Shown here: positions 1 to 8,709 of the stretch, in pieces
How positions within the stretch are numbered: position 1 is the first letter of the stretch
Layout of the letters: every line of letters starts with the position of its first letter
From: Gelidibacter gilvus
Lineage (GTDB): Bacteria > Bacteroidota > Bacteroidia > Flavobacteriales > Flavobacteriaceae
DNA: 64,000 nt
Assembly (NCBI RefSeq): GCF_004115975.1
Contig: NZ_SDDZ01000001.1
Location: forward strand, 744,001-808,000
Reading direction: 5' to 3'
Position numbers and translations under genes: made by a program
Notes under the pieces: model-generated
Databases searched by the model: none
What the model was told of the DNA's origin: nothing
The model's input: the letters and a program-made list of their open reading frames with translations, nothing else

Positions 1-1
1 C

Positions 2-316
2 CATTTGTTGTTTTTATTAGAACTTTCTAAACATCTGGGTTTTTATCCAGACACCTCACAATCTGACTTTCCATACTTTAATTTACGCTCCGGAAGTTTC
101 GAGCTCAAGCAACAAACACCTTACACCATCTCAGGCGAAAATTTAATACTCATGAAACAGCTATTGGGCATAAAGTTTGATGGTCTGAACTCTCTAAAGC
201 TGCATTCAAAACAAAGACAGGCCTTTCTGAATTTATTACTGCTTTATTTTGAATTACACCTATCCGATTTTAGAAAACCAAAATCACTTCAAGTATTTAA
301 TGAAGTGTTTCGTTAA
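2..316 (+). CDS. recO: DNA repair protein RecO, C-terminal part (5' end outside window)
   Basis: The reading frame is open from the left edge of the window, so only about the last 104 residues are seen. RecO helps RecR load RecA on SSB-coated gaps in recombinational repair. The visible part starts with FLLELSKHLGFYPD, contains YFNLRSGSF and ends with an acidic/basic tail around LSDFRKPKSLQVFNEVFR, which matches the C-terminal helical region of flavobacterial RecO as I know it. The N-terminal OB fold is not visible, so the call rests on this tail alone. The next gene starts 15 bp downstream on the same strand and may be co-transcribed. Confidence 0.8.
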   Translation, partial: HLLFLLELSKHLGFYPDTSQSDFPYFNLRSGSFELKQQTPYTISGENLILMKQLLGIKFDGLNSLKLHSKQRQAFLNLLLLYFELHLSDFRKPKSLQVFNEVFR

Positions 317-331
317 ACCAAGTTTTACACT

Positions 332-2743
332 ATGAGATTTTTCTTTTTGATAAGTGCTTTCCTAATCGCTATGGCTTCGGGACAATCACAGAACGTTAAA
401 ATCTTAGAAGAATTCACAAACCTTCCAATTGCTGGAGCGGCTATTTACAATGCTTCAAAAAGCAGATCAACAACTTCAGATATTGATGGTGTTGCCAATT
501 TGAGCCGATTCTTAGCAGATGAATTGATTTTTATAGAGCACTTGCTTTATAAAAGCGGCAGTTATATCACTTCGGATATTTCCAATAGAACAATTTATTT
601 AAAACCGAAAATTGAAGGTTTGGATGAAATTGTGGTCTCGGCTTCAAAATTTCAACAAAGTAAACGAGATATTCCACAAAAAATTATCAATATCAATGCA
701 AAGGCCATAGGATTTTCAAACCCACAAACCAGTGCAGATCTATTGGAGAATAGCGGCAATGTGTTTGTTCAAAAAAGTCAAATGGGTGGTGGAAGTCCGA
801 TGATAAGAGGTTTGTCTGCCAATCGTCTTTTGATGACGGTGGATGGGGTACGCATGAACAACGCCATTTTTAGAGGCGGTAATTTACAAAATGTAATTTC
901 TATTGATCCCTTTACCATTCAAAATACAGAGGTCACCTTGGGCGCGGGTTCAGTGGTTTATGGAAGTGATGCCATTGGCGGAGTGATGAGTTTCTACACA
1001 AAAACGCCACAACTGTCTTATTCTGATTCGCTATATTTTAAAGGAAGTGTTGTAGGACGATATGCCACGGCCAACAAGGAGAAAACTGGACATATTGATT
1101 TGAATTTCGGATTAAAAAAATGGGCTTTTTTCACCAGTGTGAGTTATACTGATTTTGATGATTTACGAATGGGAAACCATGGTCCCATAGATTATATCCG
1201 GTCAGAATATGTGCAAACTTCTGAGGGTGTTGACCGGATCGTCGCAAATGATGATCCTCTAATACAAATTCCTACTGGTTATGACCAAATTAACCTTTTA
1301 CAGAAGATTCGATATGAGCCCAAACAAGATTGGAGCTTTGATTTAGGTTTGTATTATACTACCACATCCGAGTATTCAAGATATGACCGATTGCTTCGTT
1401 ACAAAAATGGAACTTTACGCTCGGCGGAATGGAATTATGGACCACAACGTTGGTTTATGGGGAATTTGCAAGTGACAAAATTAAGTAGCAATTCCAATCT
1501 TTATGATAAAATACAATCTACAGTAGCCTATCAAAATTTTCAGGAAAGTAGAATGGATAGAGATTTCGGTAAAACTGAAAGACATATCAAGGAGGAAGCA
1601 GTAGATGCCCTATCATTTAATTTGGATCTTGAAAAGCAATTTGGAAAAAGAACGGAATTTTTTTACGGATTGGAATATATTTACAATCAGGTCATTTCTG
1701 GCGGGATGCAAGAAAACATCCAAACAGGTACGAGTGTCCCAACAGTTTCGCGCTATCCCAATGGATCAGATTGGCAATCAATGGCCGCTTATACAAGTCT
1801 TAAGTTCAAACCCAATCAAAAATTTGTATTTCAAACAGGCATTCGCTACAATCATGTGATTGTCCATGCAGATTTTACAGAAAACAATGCCTATCTCAAG
1901 TTGCCATATACTGCCACCAGAATCAATACCGGAGCTTTTACGGGAACGGCAGGTGTCAATTGGAACCCAAACCAAACCCTTGGGATACGATTAAATACAT
2001 CATCGGCATTTAGAGCGCCCAATATAGATGATCTTGGAAAAGTCTTTGATTCTGAACCTGGAGCAGTAGTGGTCCCAAATGATAATCTAAAACCAGAATA
2101 TGCTTACGGACTTGAATTGGGTGTCAAACTGAATTTCGAAAATGTGTTTATTTTAGATATGGCGACATATTATACACATTTGGACAATACTTTGGTACGA
2201 CGTGATTTCACATTGAATGGTGCCTCCGAAATTATGTATGATGGCGAGTTGAGCACTGTGCAGGCCATTCAGAATGCAGCAGAATCTCGCATATATGGTG
2301 TTGAAGTTGGAATGCATGTCAATTTTACCAAAGCGCTAAAATTGAAATCTTATTATAACATCATTGGAGGTGAAGAAGAGGGCAATAATGGCGAAAAAAA
2401 ACCCTTGCGCCACGCTGCGCCACAGTTTGGTGCCACCCATTTAATATGGCAAAATGAAAAATTCCAAGTGGATGGATTTGTTAGATATAATGCCGCCTTG
2501 TCTTATAATCAATTGGCGCCTTCTGAACAGAGTAAGGATTATATCTACGCATTGGATGCTAGTGGCAATCCTTATGCACCATCATGGTACACAGTAAATT
2601 TAAGAACCCAATATGAATTTAGCGATGCCATATCTTTAACTGCCAGTCTGGAAAATATTACCGACCAACGCTATAAACCTTACTCGTCAGGAATTGCGGC
2701 TCCCGGTCGTAATTTTATAGTGGCTTTAAAATATACGCTTTAA
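332..2743 (+). CDS. TonB-dependent receptor with carboxypeptidase-regulatory-like N-terminus
   Basis: An 803-residue outer-membrane transporter. Residues 1-18 form a signal peptide. Residues about 22-95 form a small beta-sandwich of the CarboxypepD_reg type, ending at the typical LDEIVVSASKF transition. Residues about 110-225 form the plug, with MIRGLSANRLLMTVDGVRM and GAGSVVYGSDAIGG. The rest is a 22-strand-type barrel ending in an aromatic-rich strand with terminal Leu (FIVALKYTL). The plug resembles haem or siderophore receptors (the GxxSVxYGSDAIGGV block), but the ligand cannot be told from sequence. It follows recO by 15 bp and converges with a T9SS cargo gene. No Fur-like site was recognised upstream. 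Confidence 0.9.
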   Translation: MRFFFLISAFLIAMASGQSQNVKILEEFTNLPIAGAAIYNASKSRSTTSDIDGVANLSRFLADELIFIEHLLYKSGSYITSDISNRTIYLKPKIEGLDEIVVSASKFQQSKRDIPQKIININAKAIGFSNPQTSADLLENSGNVFVQKSQMGGGSPMIRGLSANRLLMTVDGVRMNNAIFRGGNLQNVISIDPFTIQNTEVTLGAGSVVYGSDAIGGVMSFYTKTPQLSYSDSLYFKGSVVGRYATANKEKTGHIDLNFGLKKWAFFTSVSYTDFDDLRMGNHGPIDYIRSEYVQTSEGVDRIVANDDPLIQIPTGYDQINLLQKIRYEPKQDWSFDLGLYYTTTSEYSRYDRLLRYKNGTLRSAEWNYGPQRWFMGNLQVTKLSSNSNLYDKIQSTVAYQNFQESRMDRDFGKTERHIKEEAVDALSFNLDLEKQFGKRTEFFYGLEYIYNQVISGGMQENIQTGTSVPTVSRYPNGSDWQSMAAYTSLKFKPNQKFVFQTGIRYNHVIVHADFTENNAYLKLPYTATRINTGAFTGTAGVNWNPNQTLGIRLNTSSAFRAPNIDDLGKVFDSEPGAVVVPNDNLKPEYAYGLELGVKLNFENVFILDMATYYTHLDNTLVRRDFTLNGASEIMYDGELSTVQAIQNAAESRIYGVEVGMHVNFTKALKLKSYYNIIGGEEEGNNGEKKPLRHAAPQFGATHLIWQNEKFQVDGFVRYNAALSYNQLAPSEQSKDYIYALDASGNPYAPSWYTVNLRTQYEFSDAISLTASLENITDQRYKPYSSGIAAPGRNFIVALKYTL

Positions 2744-2802
2744 GACTTTGGATTCAAGAACCAAGACGGTTCAATTTAATGCCAAACTCGAAACTTAAAA
2801 GC
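2744..2802. repeat. Short-period quasi-repeat between convergent genes
   Basis: The 59-bp gap, together with the last codons of the T9SS gene, is built from loosely repeated words such as AAGAACC, CAGAACC, CAGAACTTAAAA and CGAAACTTAAAA. No terminator hairpin is obvious. The same style of low-complexity, word-repeating spacer recurs at about 7938-7990, 18018-18080 and 52245-52360. Confidence 0.5.
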
Positions 2803-5800
2803 TCAGAACCCAGAACTTAAAACAAACCGTTTGGTAATAATTTGTCCGTTGGAAAGTTCGACTTTGGCAATATAAGCAGCTTGACTTAAATGGCTTAGAT
2901 CGTAAATTTCAGTGGTATTGTTACCTTTGAATTGATTTAGAGTTCTACCCAATATATCCATAACTTCTACGGATATGATACTCAGATTTTGTCCAACAGA
3001 GAATTCAACTTGGGCGTTACTAAGTTCAATAATAGATAAATCTTTGGTGTCCATAATAAAGTTGACCGCGGACAAGGTTTTGTTTTGAAATACAATAACA
3101 AAGCGATTGTTAAAGTCGCCAGTTGCTGAGGTGAAATTATAATCAGAGACCGATAGATTATGATGAATATTCAGGAATTCATCTTTTAGAAAGAGATTGT
3201 TTTCGTCAAAAAATTGACCTTGAGTCTGGGCAACGGACAATTTATACAAGGTTGGCTGTGAAATTGAAGTCTTCAATCCTAAGGGAATTTCTTCTTCTAA
3301 ACTTAAACTGTTAACTGCTTTTCCTTGAATGGCATATTTCTTATTACTTTCAGGAATTTCCGTGTATATGACGGCACTCAAACCCGTTGACAGATTGCGC
3401 TCAGCATCATAGGCAAATCCGTCAACCCCATCAGTTGCACCATCCACATAAGCCACCAAAACTTGATTAAAGACCCCATTATCTGAGGTAAGGTTAATCC
3501 AGAATTTATTTGGTACGTCTGAAGGAGCATTTCTGAAAAACTGAGAGTTGCTATTGGCGTCGGCCATCCTCATGGAATTTTTGAAGGTTAGTATGCCGCC
3601 GTCATTGATTCCTATAACAAAAAAGCCTTGACCTGTCGGAATATAATCCAAGGGCATTTCGGCTGTTCCACCAGCTGTATTTCCACTTCCAGTAGTAATT
3701 ATGGCATAATCATTTCTATTGAAGTTAAGCACTTGATTGCCGGGATTACTTGCCAAAGGTGGACTGGCTTGACTCCATAAATATGCTGCGCCAGATATGA
3801 CATCCGAATTTTGGCTATGAACGAGTTTAAAATCAATAGCAGATGGGTATGGATTCCCAATAAAATTCCAGTCCTTGTCGGTCGCAATGGCATTTGTATG
3901 AATGGTGACTGAGATATTTCCGTTATTGAATTCGCCATTAAACACGGTGGCATCAATTCGCGGGAATGTTCCGGAGTTGTTAGAAGTAGAGGCATAGCCT
4001 ACACCCGGAATCATACTTCCGGTGGCTAACTGCCAATCGTCACCATTATCATCAACATCATCACCATTGATGTCTTCATAGTTTGCAGCCTCAAAATAAA
4101 ACCGTCTATTGGGAGATGCCATACTCAATACAGATTCGACGGATTCATTGGTTACGGGCGAACTCCAATAGGTATAGTCATACCAATTCTGCTTTGGTGC
4201 AGTAGATTTTCTAACCCTTGCAGAGGCTGGGATTTCCAATGTAAAACGTCCTGCATCGCCGTCATCCCCGCGTTGCACAAACGCTCCTTTACTCTCGACC
4301 ACGATTTCACCAAAGTTCATAGGCGAATTTCCATTGACAAGCACATCAGTCATTACTTCCACATAATACTCATCCGTAATATTTAAGGTAAACCCAGAAT
4401 TTACAACGAGGCTACAAGCAGTAAAGTTTCCAGATGTAGGACTTGTTGTATAATTCCCATTAATAATTGCAGTTGTATGTTGGTCTGGAATTGACGGATT
4501 CCAATTTAAGCCATCCCAGGTTGTCTGATTGATCTCCAATCTAACGGCATTGCTGGCAGAATAGCATGTTGCACTACTCTCACGGATTTGCGCGTAATAT
4601 TGATAACCGTCCAAATTAAGGATTCTCAGGATGGTTAAAGCACTACTTTGTTGACCGGAGTAGTCAAGATTTGTTTCCAATATTTCGACCCAATTTACGG
4701 TTCCAGGTGCGTTATAATACCATTGATAGGTTAACGGAAATCCACCCGGAACACCTTCTGTTCCCGAAACCTGTAATGTTGCCGTTAAAATGCAGTTTGA
4801 GTTTGGTGCAATTGGCTGAACGTTTAGCATAGGCGAGGCGCCTCCTGAATAATCGTAGTGTCCAATATCTGAATAATCATTTGTGCCACATGAGCTGGGA
4901 CCTGAACCTACCCAATCAATGATATTCCATTCGCTAAGATTAAAAGTGGGATTTGGGAGCAAAGAAGCAGTATTCAAACGTCTAAAGTTAAATCCTCGAT
5001 CTCCGGTAATCAGTGTCGCATCCATCCATGTATTATCCATATATACGCCAAATTGATCAACAACTTCCGTCCCATTGGATTTTAATAATCTGATGAGGTC
5101 GTGTTCATTATCTTTTTTGTTAATGCCGCTTATAAAAGTGTTTGTTAAAGCCGCAAATTGACCATTTGCACCTTCTTGTGAACATGAGTTCGAATTGGTT
5201 GGATTTGTAGCAACCCCAATGGCTACGACATAGGTTGAATTGTTTGCTAAAGGGACACCTTGAAGTGAAAACGTATGAGTGGGAGCGCTTGATCCATTGT
5301 TATAGATGCTTAAAGAATACTCTCCCAATGGTACCGTTGCGCCTGTACCATTATAGATTTCAATATAACTTAACCCGCCTACTGTGGCGTCAGTAACCTC
5401 GCTGATAAATAAATCAGAAAGACTAGCGCTTCCTTCGCAACCTCCAATGAGGTTGTCTATAATAGTAAATGGGATGGTACTGATACATCCAATGCTGTTG
5501 ACCACTACGATATGACCCGTTGCCGCATTAACTGGAATGGTCACTTCAATGGTGGTCGAATTGATAAAGGTTGTTGCCATTGCAATACCGCTCATACTAG
5601 CAAGGGTAGAGCCGTCAAAATTTGTTCCGGTAACAGTCACGATGGTTCCAATGGGTCCTATCGATGGACTAACTGAGCTGGTCGTCGTAACGCAACGTCC
5701 TGTGCCTCGAATGTCAAAAGTATAGGGGTTTTCATCAGGATCATTATTAGAGATGGACACGACTGCATTTCTATTACCAGCCGCTAAAGGCGAGAATTCA

Positions 5801-7350
5801 ATTTCTAAAATTGAAAATTCTCCAGGAAAAATTGATCCAGCGGGATTTATGATTATTGTAAAATCTCCAGGATGGGCGCCAATAATCGTAACGTTGGAAA
5901 CGGTTAGATCAAAGTTGCCAAGGTTCTGAATGCGGTAGGATTTGGATTGGGTAGCACCTATAAATTGAGCAGCAAATAATGTATTATCAGTACCCTGCGG
6001 GGAATTATCCCCATTAACAATCTCAGGGAATGTGCCTAAGTTACCCTCCACCCTAATTTCAGGTGCCATCACATTCAACACTCCAGAAATATAGGTCGAC
6101 CCATCCCAAAAGCTGCCTGCTGAACCATCCGCCATAATGCCACCGTATGACCAGATGCCGCTATTCAATCGAAAACGTGTGGCGTAATAATAGATTCCGT
6201 GACTGGTAATGGCAGCACCTAAATTAGCGGCATACTCATCATTCTGTCCATCGTTACAATCTAAACAAGCGGCATTATAAGTCGCAGGAATCCAATTGGT
6301 CCATGTGTTTGGATTGGTGTTTGTAGGACTATAACCAATCTCTGCTATAATACCAGGGCCTTGGCCAGTTCCTGGGGTGATCCCTTGTTCATATACTTGT
6401 CCGTAAACATCAAAAGCATCTCCTAAATTGATGGTTCCGATTCCTGGGAATTGTAGGTTGCAGAAATCGACGGTATCCACGCTCAATACGCCGCTCAAAT
6501 TGGAGGTACCATCCCAAAAACCACCACCTGATCCACTATAACCACCATAGCTGTATGGTCCACCATCTAATTGAAATCGACTTGCGTAATAATAGGTTCC
6601 AGAAGTTAATGTCGTACCGATGTTGGCAACATATTCATCGTTATTTCCTGATTGTCCGTTAAAAGTTGCAGGCAGCCATGTCCATTCTGCTGAGTTTGGA
6701 TTATTGTTTAGGATGTTATAGCCGATCCAAGCCGAAATGCCAGCACCCTGTCCCGCAGCTTCGGTGATTCCAGCTTTGTAAACTTGGGCATAAACATCAA
6801 ATCCGTTTCCTACTGTGATGTTTCCATTTTGAGGAAACTGGAGGTTGCAGTAATCTACCGTAGCTGTAGACGCTGCTGTCCAGGAAATGTCATCGATTTT
6901 TATCTGATTACCTGAAGTGCGCAATTCAAGGAATACTGTTCCAACAATATTTACATTACTACTGTATATTGTCGGAATGTCAGAACTTGGTGAAACAATA
7001 ATCTCAGAGCCCCACTGAACCCCATTGATCCAAACCGTTATGCTACGTGGACCTAGACCTGTAAATGCTCTTGCATAGGTGAAGGATAACATTCCAATTC
7101 CTCCAGAATAAATTGGAGAGGTTATGGATCCAGTATTGTTTAGGCAAATTGCTCTACCATTTAATATTTGATCCGTGCGTGCGTTGGTCGCATTCCAAAT
7201 AGTTGTTCCATCATCTCCCGTCCAACTTCGGGGTTGATAGGTATTAGGACTTGATGTTGGAATGTTCGTAAAACTCTCCGAGCCTTGCCCATACCCAGAC
7301 AAACCAATGCATAAGAATGCTACCAATAAGAGGGTGTATTTTTTAATCAT
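2803..7350 (-). CDS. Large secreted multidomain protein with T9SS type A sorting domain
   Basis: A 1515-residue secreted or cell-surface protein. It has a signal peptide (residues 1-21, ending GYGQG). A jelly-roll-like N-terminal module (about 25-160) is followed by two tandem copies of a roughly 130-residue module starting with DYCNLQFP at about 163 and DFCNLQFP at about 293. A choice-of-anchor-D-like domain (about 430-550) follows, with PGDFTIIINPAG and SNNDPDENPYTFDIRGTG. Then come an IPT/TIG domain (about 553-640), a lamin-tail-like domain (about 645-790) and a C-terminal T9SS sorting domain (about 1440-1515) with DILGRTLN and YIAKVELSNGQIITKRFVL. The final SSGF and the stop codon lie inside a short-period intergenic repeat. 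No catalytic domain was recognised; an adhesin or surface-binding role is inference only. Confidence 0.85.
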   Translation of the reverse strand: MIKKYTLLLVAFLCIGLSGYGQGSESFTNIPTSSPNTYQPRSWTGDDGTTIWNATNARTDQILNGRAICLNNTGSITSPIYSGGIGMLSFTYARAFTGLGPRSITVWINGVQWGSEIIVSPSSDIPTIYSSNVNIVGTVFLELRTSGNQIKIDDISWTAASTATVDYCNLQFPQNGNITVGNGFDVYAQVYKAGITEAAGQGAGISAWIGYNILNNNPNSAEWTWLPATFNGQSGNNDEYVANIGTTLTSGTYYYASRFQLDGGPYSYGGYSGSGGGFWDGTSNLSGVLSVDTVDFCNLQFPGIGTINLGDAFDVYGQVYEQGITPGTGQGPGIIAEIGYSPTNTNPNTWTNWIPATYNAACLDCNDGQNDEYAANLGAAITSHGIYYYATRFRLNSGIWSYGGIMADGSAGSFWDGSTYISGVLNVMAPEIRVEGNLGTFPEIVNGDNSPQGTDNTLFAAQFIGATQSKSYRIQNLGNFDLTVSNVTIIGAHPGDFTIIINPAGSIFPGEFSILEIEFSPLAAGNRNAVVSISNNDPDENPYTFDIRGTGRCVTTTSSVSPSIGPIGTIVTVTGTNFDGSTLASMSGIAMATTFINSTTIEVTIPVNAATGHIVVVNSIGCISTIPFTIIDNLIGGCEGSASLSDLFISEVTDATVGGLSYIEIYNGTGATVPLGEYSLSIYNNGSSAPTHTFSLQGVPLANNSTYVVAIGVATNPTNSNSCSQEGANGQFAALTNTFISGINKKDNEHDLIRLLKSNGTEVVDQFGVYMDNTWMDATLITGDRGFNFRRLNTASLLPNPTFNLSEWNIIDWVGSGPSSCGTNDYSDIGHYDYSGGASPMLNVQPIAPNSNCILTATLQVSGTEGVPGGFPLTYQWYYNAPGTVNWVEILETNLDYSGQQSSALTILRILNLDGYQYYAQIRESSATCYSASNAVRLEINQTTWDGLNWNPSIPDQHTTAIINGNYTTSPTSGNFTACSLVVNSGFTLNITDEYYVEVMTDVLVNGNSPMNFGEIVVESKGAFVQRGDDGDAGRFTLEIPASARVRKSTAPKQNWYDYTYWSSPVTNESVESVLSMASPNRRFYFEAANYEDINGDDVDDNGDDWQLATGSMIPGVGYASTSNNSGTFPRIDATVFNGEFNNGNISVTIHTNAIATDKDWNFIGNPYPSAIDFKLVHSQNSDVISGAAYLWSQASPPLASNPGNQVLNFNRNDYAIITTGSGNTAGGTAEMPLDYIPTGQGFFVIGINDGGILTFKNSMRMADANSNSQFFRNAPSDVPNKFWINLTSDNGVFNQVLVAYVDGATDGVDGFAYDAERNLSTGLSAVIYTEIPESNKKYAIQGKAVNSLSLEEEIPLGLKTSISQPTLYKLSVAQTQGQFFDENNLFLKDEFLNIHHNLSVSDYNFTSATGDFNNRFVIVFQNKTLSAVNFIMDTKDLSIIELSNAQVEFSVGQNLSIISVEVMDILGRTLNQFKGNNTTEIYDLSHLSQAAYIAKVELSNGQIITKRFVLSSGF

Positions 7351-7388
7351 GAGGAAATTAATTAATACGTATTACTAACACAGGTCAT

Positions 7389-7396
7389 CAAATATA
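7389..7396 (-). promoter_or_regulatory. -7 promoter element (TATATTTG) for the T9SS cargo gene
   Basis: The minus strand reads TATATTTG, a perfect match to the Bacteroidota TAnnTTTG element, 38 nt upstream of the ATG at 7350. This predicts a 5' leader of roughly 30-35 nt. The divergent recX promoter lies 60 bp away. Confidence 0.5.
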
Positions 7397-7455
7397 AGCT
7401 AAAAAGTCTTACAATCAACATGTTACATTTTTATGGGTATTAATGAATTAGTTAC

Positions 7456-7463
7456 TATTTTTG
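7456..7463 (+). promoter_or_regulatory. -7 promoter element (TATTTTTG) for recX, near-leaderless
   Basis: TATTTTTG matches TAnnTTTG. Only three bases separate it from the ATG at 7467, so the transcript would start at or next to the start codon. This argues for ATG 7467 rather than the upstream TTG at 7461, which overlaps the element itself. Confidence 0.55.
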
Positions 7464-7466
7464 CAT

Positions 7467-7937
7467 ATGTTCACAAAAAAAACCTATACCGTCGATGAAG
7501 CTTTGAAGAGAATGGAGAGCTACTGCAGTTATCAAGAACGCTGTCATAAGGAGGTCATCCAAAAACTGCGTGACATGTATATGATTCCTGAAGCTATTGA
7601 CCATATCGTGGTAAAATTGATGCAGGACAATTTTCTAAATGAAGAGCGTTACGCCAAAGCTTTCGTCAGCGGAAAATTCAGAATTAAAAAATGGGGGAAA
7701 CAGCGTTTAACTCGTGAGCTGAAACAAAAAGATATCGGTAAAACCTTAATTACCATGGCGCTTCAAACCATATCCGACCAAGAATATATGGAAACCTTTC
7801 ATGCTCTAGCTGAAAAGAAGGCAGAAAGTATCAAAGAAACGAATGTCTTAAAGAAAAAGAAAAAGTTGGCAGATTATCTGTTTTATAGAGGATGGGAAAG
7901 TCATTTGGTTTATGATAAGGTGAATGAGGTGTTTTGA
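7467..7937 (+). CDS. recX: RecX family regulatory protein
   Basis: A 156-residue protein of the RecX family, which binds RecA filaments and inhibits their activity. The sequence is mostly helical with the three-helix repeats of RecX: YTVDEALKRMESYCSYQERC near the N-terminus, then IVVKLMQDNFLNEERYAKAFVSGKFR, and WGKQRLTRELKQKDIG. It ends with DYLFYRGWESHLVYDKVNEVF, the usual third repeat. Length is normal for the family. The start at 7467 is chosen because a -7 element overlaps the upstream TTG. The gene is monocistronic; the next gene is convergent, and recA is not in the window. Confidence 0.88.
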   Translation: MFTKKTYTVDEALKRMESYCSYQERCHKEVIQKLRDMYMIPEAIDHIVVKLMQDNFLNEERYAKAFVSGKFRIKKWGKQRLTRELKQKDIGKTLITMALQTISDQEYMETFHALAEKKAESIKETNVLKKKKKLADYLFYRGWESHLVYDKVNEVF

Positions 7938-8098
7938 GTAGGGATTAGGGATGAGGAATTAGGTATTAGAGAGGAGTATTCAGAGGTGAGTGAAAAGTAG
8001 CCAAGATTGATTATCGAATTCTCTGAATGTACCATTTTTTAGAGCCAGGTTAAGGGTTGAAGAATGTTGATTTTTGACAACGGACCACCACCAACAAA
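7938..8098. repeat. Purine-rich quasi-repeat spacer
   Basis: After recX, positions about 7938-7990 consist of degenerate repeats of GGGATTAGG, GAGGAATTAGG and TATTAGAGAGG. The remaining bases up to the terminator show no gene or clear structure. Confidence 0.4.
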
Positions 8099-8132
8099 AA
8101 AACTGTACCATTCCGAAGAACCATACAGTTTT
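8099..8132 (-). terminator. Intrinsic terminator of the small outer-membrane protein gene
   Basis: The arms AAAACTGTA (8099-8107) and TACAGTTTT (8124-8132) are perfect inverted repeats of 9 bp. An A-run lies to the left, which is a U-run on the minus-strand transcript. It sits 22 bp beyond the stop codon at 8154. Confidence 0.65.
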
Positions 8133-8153
8133 AAATATCAATTAGAATGTTGT

Positions 8154-8645
8154 TTATAAGTTAAATGACGCACCAATATTAAGTACAAATTGATTGTAGA
8201 TATATTCCGCTGGATTGGTAATGTTGGTCTTGTATTTAGCAATTGGGAAAGTTGCCTCTGTGAAAATTCCGAATCCATTAGAGAAAAAATAACGTGCACC
8301 CACATGGCCACCAAAATTCTTTAAACTTAAGTTCAAGCCTGGGTAAACATCAAAATTTTCATCAATATTAAGAACGCTTCCTAAATGCGCGTTGAAACGG
8401 CCCTTAACATCAAAACGGTCACCAAAACTAGCATTCAATTCTTCCTTTACACCTAAAGCGTAGGCACCTACTATACCTATAGAGATATTTTCACCAAGAC
8501 CATAATCATAGCTTACACCAATCCCTGTGGCCTTATCTTGGAAGTTGGCACCAATTTGGAATTTATTATCAGTATTTCCTTTAAAAGCCTGTGCATTTGC
8601 AAACGAAACGCTTAGGATACTTAAGATTACAATCAGTTTTTTCAT
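8154..8645 (-). CDS. Small outer-membrane beta-barrel protein
   Basis: A 163-residue protein with a signal peptide (MKKLIVILSILSVSFANAQA). Alternating hydrophobic and aromatic strands follow (FQIGANFQ, GIGVSYDYG, SIGIVGAYA, HLGSVLNI, VYPGLNLSL, GGHVGARYFF, GIFTEATFPI) and it ends with FVLNIGASFNL, whose aromatic-x-Leu end suits BAM recognition. It looks like an eight-stranded barrel, similar to a small uncharacterised flavobacterial outer-membrane family (DUF6646-like, from memory). No ligand or enzyme motif is visible. It is expressed alone, with its own -7 element upstream and a terminator downstream. Confidence 0.7.
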   Translation of the reverse strand: MKKLIVILSILSVSFANAQAFKGNTDNKFQIGANFQDKATGIGVSYDYGLGENISIGIVGAYALGVKEELNASFGDRFDVKGRFNAHLGSVLNIDENFDVYPGLNLSLKNFGGHVGARYFFSNGFGIFTEATFPIAKYKTNITNPAEYIYNQFVLNIGASFNL

Positions 8646-8673
8646 TATAAAAATATTTGATTAAAATTTCGTG

Positions 8674-8681
8674 CAAAGATA
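8674..8681 (-). promoter_or_regulatory. -7 promoter element (TATCTTTG) for the small OMP gene
   Basis: The minus strand reads TATCTTTG, a perfect TAnnTTTG match, 28 nt upstream of the ATG at 8645. Confidence 0.55.
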
Positions 8682-8709
8682 GTTATGTTTTTAATACTGC
8701 ACTAAGTAT

